A stretch of 10,971 nt of DNA from Sphingobacteriales bacterium (GTDB taxonomy: Bacteria; Bacteroidota; Bacteroidia; Chitinophagales; Chitinophagaceae): assembly GCA_004294195.1 (NCBI GenBank), contig REAQ01000283.1, positions 1 to 10,971 on the forward strand, read 5' to 3'. A program made the translations under genes and the position numbers. Each line of letters starts with the position of its first letter. Position 1 is the first letter of the stretch. The notes beneath the pieces were generated by a model that had not been told where the DNA came from, ran no database searches, and was given only the letters and a program-made list of their open reading frames with translations. Positions 7,481 through 10,971 of this stretch are shown here, piece by piece.

Positions 7481-7492
7481 AACCCACCTCCC

Positions 7493-8137
7493 ATGCGGTA
7501 TAAAATTTATTTCGGCGATGCGCCTCTATTTCTGACCGATGAACTGGATGCGGAGATGCAGGAGATCATGCATCATGATGACGGGGTCTATATGGATGAA
7601 TTGTCGAACCCGGCCATCAAGTCCATGATCCATGAGATGAAAAATCCTCAGCATCATGCTGGTGTTTTTTATCACACCAATCTGGATGAATTGAAAAGGG
7701 TTTTCTGGAAACAGTTCACTATCATCAAAGCAGCGGGTGGGTTGGTAAAAAATGACAACGGCGAAATCCTCATGATCTTCAGGAGGGGTAAATGGGATCT
7801 TCCTAAAGGAAAACTTGACGATGGTGAAACCCTTGAATCATGCGCAGTGAGGGAGGTTGAAGAAGAGACCGGCATCCGCAACACCATACTCGGGCAACCA
7901 TTTGCAACCACCTACCATGTGTATGATGAATTTGGTAAGCACATCCTCAAAGAGTCCTTTTGGTATACGATGTCATCACCCGGAAACCAGCAACCCGTTG
8001 CGCAGGCTGAAGAACAGATCACTGATATTGCATGGGCCAGTAAAACAAAAGCGGCGGATTTATTAAACAACACCTATCCAATGGTCAAGGATTTGATCAC
8101 TTTATATTCGGATGACGAATCAGATCAGTCTGCCTGA
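7493..8137 (+). CDS. NUDIX hydrolase
   Basis: The 214-residue protein has a complete Nudix box at residues 106-128: G106, E112, then REVEEETGI at 120-128, fitting GX5EX7REUXEEXGU with all metal-binding glutamates present. The Nudix domain runs from about 78 (IIKAAGGLVKNDNGEILMIF) to the end. Ahead of it lies an N-terminal segment of ~75 residues (MRYKIYFGDAPLFLTDE...) not typical of minimal MutT enzymes but, as far as I recall, usual in this Bacteroidota subgroup. Nudix enzymes cleave nucleoside diphosphates linked to another moiety; the substrate cannot be read from sequence. The start at ATG 7493 was chosen over an upstream in-frame ATG (7349) because that extension lies inside pyrE and is a shadow of it. 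It is divergent from pyrE across 40 bp and ends 5 bp before the convergent RES toxin gene. Confidence 0.93.
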   Translation: MRYKIYFGDAPLFLTDELDAEMQEIMHHDDGVYMDELSNPAIKSMIHEMKNPQHHAGVFYHTNLDELKRVFWKQFTIIKAAGGLVKNDNGEILMIFRRGKWDLPKGKLDDGETLESCAVREVEEETGIRNTILGQPFATTYHVYDEFGKHILKESFWYTMSSPGNQQPVAQAEEQITDIAWASKTKAADLLNNTYPMVKDLITLYSDDESDQSA

Positions 8138-8142
8138 TCATA

Positions 8143-8595
8143 TCACTGTTTGATCCTGATATCAAATACAAAATCTTCCACGGAAACCAGTTTCACTTGT
8201 TTGAACTGAGCGTGAAGAGGATTGATCAGGAAATTGTATTCTCTTGGAATAACGGTAGAAGGTACCCGAATAACCAGATCCTTCTGCGCAGAAAGTAGAT
8301 TTCCTCCCAAATCTCGTGTAGATGCCGGCGAGGGCCATCGGTTCCAATCACCGGGAAGATCCTGAATGGCAAGATCAAGAAAACTGTCAGGGATTTTAAG
8401 GGTAGCTATAGATAAGGCCCTTGGAAGTTCATCTATGTTTACATGAACAGAAAACTCCAACACGGCCAGGCTGATAGATGATGCCACGTAAAGACAGGGA
8501 ATCCCTTTCGGGTTCCATCGACCGCCATAAAGCCTCGCTCCCTCGCCGTTCAGGTCATCTGCAAATTTTGTTCTGCTGATTCTGTAGACAAGCAT
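8143..8595 (-). CDS. RES-domain toxin of a Xre/RES toxin-antitoxin pair
   Basis: The 150-residue protein is a single RES domain: YRISRTKFADDLNGEGARLYGGRWNPKGIPCLYVASSISLAVLEF at residues 4-48, with the conserved R26, Y36 and E47, and VPSTVIPREYNFLINPLH at 111-128 with S113 and N125. These are the residues I would expect in the NAD-binding pocket. Characterised relatives consume NAD+ (MbcT of Mycobacterium tuberculosis, and RES toxins of Pseudomonas and Photorhabdus) or ADP-ribosylate PRPP synthetase (ParT of Sphingobium). Which activity applies here is not known. ATG 8595 was chosen because family proteins begin at about this point (LVYRI). The extended frame to 8634 would overlap the antitoxin. 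The ATG follows the antitoxin stop by 7 bp, the usual antitoxin-first order. All visible key residues are intact, so it should be active. Confidence 0.93.
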   Translation of the reverse strand: MLVYRISRTKFADDLNGEGARLYGGRWNPKGIPCLYVASSISLAVLEFSVHVNIDELPRALSIATLKIPDSFLDLAIQDLPGDWNRWPSPASTRDLGGNLLSAQKDLVIRVPSTVIPREYNFLINPLHAQFKQVKLVSVEDFVFDIRIKQ

Positions 8596-8602
8596 GGGTA
8601 AA

Positions 8603-9094
8603 TCATGAGTAAACGCCGTAGGCGATACGCCCAATCAGGTTGCGCACTTCTTCCCGCCCAAAACTGGTATGAAGCATATCAAAGGGAGACTTACCATTCA
8701 GCGCGCGCAAGGGCGACTGCAGCCAATGCCTGAACCGATCTTTATCTTCAAACACTTCAAGACCAAATGAGAAAATATCTGCAAGCACAACAATCTTATC
8801 ACTGATATCCGTATTGAAACGATCCGGGGATTTTTTATTGATCAGTGTAGCGCGGGCAACATTTAACACCTGGGCGAGTTGGTCATAATCAAGACCTGCC
8901 ATGGCTTTCAAGGCTTCCAGGCTATCTTTGGAAATTCCTTTCTCCACCAGGGCCAGTTTTTCCATGAGCGACAACTGGTTTTCCGGGCGCTTTACCACTT
9001 TTAAGATGGACGAACTAGGATTACTGGCATACATAACCATTGGCTCCTCTACCCCAACCTTTTTACTACCTCCTGTTTTTTTCTGCACTGGCAT
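8603..9094 (-). CDS. Xre/MbcA/ParS-type antitoxin of the RES toxin
   Basis: This 163-residue DNA-binding antitoxin neutralises the RES toxin encoded just downstream. Residues 1-35 are basic, polar and probably disordered. A helix-turn-helix of Xre type lies around 60-90 (GLDYDQLAQVLNVARATLIN). The C-terminal DUF2384/MbcA-ParS toxin-binding domain runs from about 105 to 163 and shows the family pattern WLQSPLRALNGKSPFDMLHTSFGREEVRNLIGRIAYGVYS, close to the familiar P...LGGKSPLDLLDT...V..LLGRIEYGVYS. In known systems this domain plugs the toxin's NAD pocket and the HTH represses the operon. The palindromic site immediately upstream (9095-9132) fits that autoregulation. ATG 9094 abuts the operator, giving a very short leader. 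The pair sits between housekeeping genes with only 49 bp to coaD, consistent with a cassette inserted into a conserved neighbourhood. Confidence 0.92.
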   Translation of the reverse strand: MPVQKKTGGSKKVGVEEPMVMYASNPSSSILKVVKRPENQLSLMEKLALVEKGISKDSLEALKAMAGLDYDQLAQVLNVARATLINKKSPDRFNTDISDKIVVLADIFSFGLEVFEDKDRFRHWLQSPLRALNGKSPFDMLHTSFGREEVRNLIGRIAYGVYS

Positions 9095-9132
9095 AGTATA
9101 AATTTATACTCAAATATAAGCATATTTATACT
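9095..9132. promoter_or_regulatory. Probable antitoxin operator: 16-bp palindrome plus a third half-site
   Basis: AGTATAAATTTATACT (9095-9110) is a perfect 16-bp palindrome ending one base before the antitoxin ATG. A third copy of the half-site TTTATACT lies at 9125-9132, 22 bp (about two helical turns) from the one at 9103-9110. Between them, AAATAT (9112-9117) and ATATTT (9122-9127) form another inverted repeat. The arrangement brackets the -7 box and would let bound antitoxin block transcription. Confidence 0.7.
9111..9118 (-). promoter_or_regulatory. Bacteroidota -7 promoter box of the toxin-antitoxin operon
   Basis: The minus strand reads TATATTTG, an exact TAnnTTTG match, 16 nt before the antitoxin ATG. 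TTG triplets lie 16 and 22 nt upstream and could serve as the -33 element. The predicted start of transcription falls inside the 16-bp palindrome. Confidence 0.6.
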
Positions 9133-9143
9133 AACAACCCAAT

Positions 9144-9614
9144 CTATATGCGGATGGATTTGATAACCGCGTCTGGAAGAAAAGGACTTGCGTCTCCGGC
9201 GTTGCGGATAATATCCCTCACAATGGTAGAAGCCACGGAAGTATATTTTGGCTCTCCTGTCAGGAAGATGGTTTCAATGGTTGGATCCATCGTCCTATTG
9301 GCGTCGGCAATGGTTTTCTCATATTCAAAATCACTGACATACCGGATCCCTCTGAGGATGAATTTAGCACCGATCTTTTGGCAAAAATTGATGGTCAGCC
9401 CCTCATAAACCGCACCTTCAACAATAGGCTGTCCTTTAAAGATCTCATCGATCCATTGCAATCGCTGCTCCGGGCTGAACATTGGCGATTTTGACGCATT
9501 GATACCCACACCTACCACGATTTTATCAAAAAGGGGTATGGCTCTTTGAATGATATCTACGTGACCGAGGGTCACGGGATCAAAGGTCCCGGGAAACAGG
9601 CAGATTCTTTGCAT
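9144..9614 (-). CDS. coaD: Pantetheine-phosphate adenylyltransferase
   Basis: CoaD (EC 2.7.7.3) transfers AMP from ATP to 4'-phosphopantetheine to make dephospho-CoA, the penultimate step of CoA synthesis, in the cytosol. The 156-residue protein has the nucleotidyltransferase signature FPGTFDPVTLGHVDII (residues 7-22) with the ATP-binding TxGH motif at 15-18. It also has the substrate-binding LRGIRYVSDFEYE (87-99) and the C-terminal SVASTIVRDI (126-135), which corresponds to the ISSTxxR motif. The length is normal, and all the motifs expected for activity are visible. It follows pyrB by 18 bp on the same strand, so it is probably co-transcribed with pyrR-pyrB. The toxin-antitoxin operon lies directly downstream but has its own promoter. 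Confidence 0.96.
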   Translation of the reverse strand: MQRICLFPGTFDPVTLGHVDIIQRAIPLFDKIVVGVGINASKSPMFSPEQRLQWIDEIFKGQPIVEGAVYEGLTINFCQKIGAKFILRGIRYVSDFEYEKTIADANRTMDPTIETIFLTGEPKYTSVASTIVRDIIRNAGDASPFLPDAVIKSIRI

Positions 9615-9632
9615 AAAGGGAAGATAGAAAAA

Positions 9633-10568
9633 TTATTCAGCAGTTTCTCGCTGCCCTGCCAAAAGATACAGTACAGCCATGCGCACCGCCACGCCGTTTT
9701 CTACCTGTTGGAGGATAAGGGACTGCTTACTGTCTGCCACATCGCTATCGATCTCAACGCCCCTGTTAATTGGCCCGGGGTGCATCACAAAGATCTCCTT
9801 ATCCAATTCATCCAGCATTTTTTTACTGACGCCAAAGGCCAGATTGTACTCCCGCAATGAAGAGAAAAGGACCTGGTTCTGGCGCTCTAGTTGGATGCGC
9901 AAGATATTGGCCACATCGCACCATTGCAATGCATTCTTTACATCATATTCCACGCGTACGCCCAGCGCTTCCTGAATGTATTTAGGGATCAGGGTTGGCG
10001 GACCTGCCACAGTGACTTCAGCACCCATCTTCTGTAAAAGATAGATATTGCTGAGGGCCACACGGGAATGCATGATATCACCAATGATGGCAACTTTCTT
10101 ACCTTCCAGGGTGCCTAGTTTCTCCCGAATGGAAAAGGCATCCAGCAAGGCTTGCGTAGGATGTTCATTGATCCCATCCCCGGCATTGACGATGATGGCA
10201 GGGATGTGCTTGGCCAGGAAATGCGGCGCACCACTGGCGCTGTGACGCATCACCACCATATCCACTTTCATCGATAAAATATTGTTGACCGTATCCAGCA
10301 ATGTTTCCCCTTTTGAAACCGAGGAACCGCTGGCGGTAAAATTGATAGTATCCGCGCTGAGTCTTTTCTCGGCCAGTTCAAAAGAGATTCTTGTTCTGGT
10401 TGAATTCTCGTAAAAAAGATTGACGATGGTTACATCCCGAAGCGAGGGAACCTTTTTAATCGGCCGTTGAAGTACTTCCTTAAACTGTGTGGCAGTATCG
10501 AGAATGAGTTGTATATCCTGCGCTTGCAGGTCTCTAATGCCCAACAGATGTTTTGTACTGAGTTGCAT
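9633..10568 (-). CDS. pyrB: Aspartate carbamoyltransferase, catalytic chain
   Basis: PyrB (EC 2.1.3.2) condenses carbamoyl phosphate with aspartate to N-carbamoylaspartate, the second step of UMP synthesis, in the cytosol. The 311-residue protein has the carbamoyl-phosphate loop FYENSTRTRISFE (52-64, STRTR at 56-60), SVSKGETLLDT (83-93, with the active-site Lys at 86), MRH (107-109), HPTQALLDAF (136-145), HSRVALSN (167-174) and HPGPINRG (263-270). Its length is typical of catalytic chains. No pyrI regulatory gene follows; coaD does. The enzyme is therefore probably not of the E. coli pyrBI type, which fits the presence of PyrR upstream as regulator. It lies 56 bp downstream of pyrR, a gap filled by a heptad repeat that may include a secondary promoter. 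Confidence 0.96.
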   Translation of the reverse strand: MQLSTKHLLGIRDLQAQDIQLILDTATQFKEVLQRPIKKVPSLRDVTIVNLFYENSTRTRISFELAEKRLSADTINFTASGSSVSKGETLLDTVNNILSMKVDMVVMRHSASGAPHFLAKHIPAIIVNAGDGINEHPTQALLDAFSIREKLGTLEGKKVAIIGDIMHSRVALSNIYLLQKMGAEVTVAGPPTLIPKYIQEALGVRVEYDVKNALQWCDVANILRIQLERQNQVLFSSLREYNLAFGVSKKMLDELDKEIFVMHPGPINRGVEIDSDVADSKQSLILQQVENGVAVRMAVLYLLAGQRETAE

Positions 10569-10591
10569 TAGGGGTCGAAGTTAATGTAAAT

Positions 10592-10619
10592 TCAAAAGTC
10601 AAAAGTAAAAAGTCAAAAA
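10592..10619. repeat. Four tandem heptads, TCAAAAG type
   Basis: TCAAAAG, TCAAAAG, TAAAAAG and TCAAAAA lie end to end at 10592-10619 in the pyrR-pyrB gap. The first two are identical and the others differ by one base each. Such short A-rich heptads are, in my recollection, common between genes in some Bacteroidota. They may vary in copy number by slippage. Confidence 0.6.
10600..10607 (-). promoter_or_regulatory. Possible -7 box for pyrB within the heptad repeat
   Basis: The minus strand reads TACTTTTG, an exact TAnnTTTG match, 31 nt before the pyrB ATG. It is formed by the heptad repeat and no convincing -33 TTTG lies at the right distance, so the match could be chance. Confidence 0.25.
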
Positions 10620-10624
10620 TATGC

Positions 10625-10971
10625 TCAGTATAGGACCACGCGCGGCTCCTGATCCCAGATCACCTTCACTTTTTGGGTAATAATACTGTCGATGGATTTA
10701 CCCACATAATCAGGCTGTATGGGCAGTTGCCGGTCGAATTTACGGTCTACTAGAACAACCAGCTCCACTTTTGCGGGCCTTCCAAAATCGATCAGGGCAT
10801 CCATGGCTGCCCTGATGGTGCGTCCGGTGTACAACACATCATCGATCAATACAATTTTTTTACCCTCAATGGAAAACGGGATAACTGTGATGGTGGGTAC
10901 GTGTAGTCCCGAGCGAAGATCATCCCGGTAAAAAGTGATGTCCAGTTTTCCATAGTTCAATTGTACCTCGG
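10625..10971 (-). CDS. pyrR: PyrR bifunctional regulator/uracil phosphoribosyltransferase, 5' end missing
   Basis: The 3' part of pyrR: 115 codons are visible and the frame is open to the window edge (GAG GTA CAA precede the TTG at 10960, which is not a credible start). Family members are about 180 residues, so roughly 65 N-terminal residues lie outside. The PRPP-binding loop VLIDDVLYTGRT is intact, preceded by the family pattern LDITFYRDDL and HVPTITVIPF, and followed by GRPAKVELVVLVDRKFDRQLPI and a YVGKSID segment. PyrR (EC 2.4.2.9 activity) senses UMP and in Bacillus binds pyr mRNA to cause attenuation. In Bacteroidota the regulatory mode is less clear, and no attenuator hairpin is visible in the 56 bp before pyrB. 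Co-directional placement with pyrB suggests one operon. Confidence 0.93.
   Translation of the reverse strand, partial: EVQLNYGKLDITFYRDDLRSGLHVPTITVIPFSIEGKKIVLIDDVLYTGRTIRAAMDALIDFGRPAKVELVVLVDRKFDRQLPIQPDYVGKSIDSIITQKVKVIWDQEPRVVLY

Noticed and set aside
7349..7492. 48-residue N-terminal extension of the NUDIX protein
   Set aside because: It overlaps pyrE on the opposite strand and is its shadow. ATG 7493 gives a family-like start.
8123..8139. GATCAG/CTGATC hairpin (5-nt loop) at the NUDIX/RES convergent ends, as a terminator
   Set aside because: A perfect 6-bp stem, but no T-tract follows on either strand, so it may be chance.
9546..9860. Plus-strand ORF across coaD and pyrB
   Set aside because: It runs antisense through the ends of two well-supported genes and has no recognisable protein pattern.
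10569..10624. PyrR-type attenuator between pyrR and pyrB
   Set aside because: The 56 bp hold A-rich heptads only. There is no stem-loop plus T-tract and no anti-terminator pairing.

Overview
The window looks like a chromosomal segment from a Bacteroidota bacterium, most likely of the Chitinophagaceae type. This is inferred from gene content and signals, not from a database search. The main indicators are a type IX secretion (T9SS) cargo with a gliding-motility-type C-terminal domain paired with a PorP/SprF protein, a WbqC-like protein, a Bacteroidota-style LEA-type protein and a small secreted CxxC protein. Promoter-like TAnnTTTG boxes occur upstream of pyrE and of the toxin-antitoxin operon, and there are no obvious Shine-Dalgarno sequences.

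Layout. Positions 3-503 (+) hold the 3' part of an unrecognised gene cut by the window edge. It converges on a minus-strand envelope block (5722 down to 506): a WbqC-like protein, a ~1180-residue secreted PKD-domain protein with a type B T9SS sorting domain, and a PorP/SprF outer-membrane protein whose start codon overlaps the cargo stop (TAATG). A 267-bp AT-rich intergenic region (5723-5989) carries several inverted and direct repeats. It separates this block from a plus-strand LEA-type gene that starts with TTG. Next, on the minus strand, are pyrE followed by a small secreted heavy-metal-associated-like protein. A plus-strand NUDIX hydrolase gene lies divergent from pyrE, 40 bp away. The minus strand then carries a Xre/ParS-type antitoxin and RES-domain toxin pair, preceded by coaD, pyrB and the 3' part of pyrR, which runs off the right edge.

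How the parts work together. PyrB and PyrE catalyse two steps of de novo UMP synthesis, and PyrR is the pyrimidine-sensing regulator/uracil phosphoribosyltransferase. CoaD makes dephospho-CoA. The cargo and PorP/SprF pair is a typical T9SS type B module: one protein is secreted or surface-displayed and the other is a dedicated outer-membrane partner. The RES/Xre pair is a type II toxin-antitoxin module whose upstream DNA shows a clear palindromic operator next to a Bacteroidota -7 box, which indicates autoregulation.

I see no CRISPR array, rRNA, tRNA, insertion sequence or prophage. Nothing here is convincingly a new system. The parts most worth a second look are the toxin-antitoxin operator and its nucleotide-metabolism neighbourhood, the secreted cargo/PorP/WbqC cluster, the repeat-rich intergenic region, and the unrecognised gene at the left edge.
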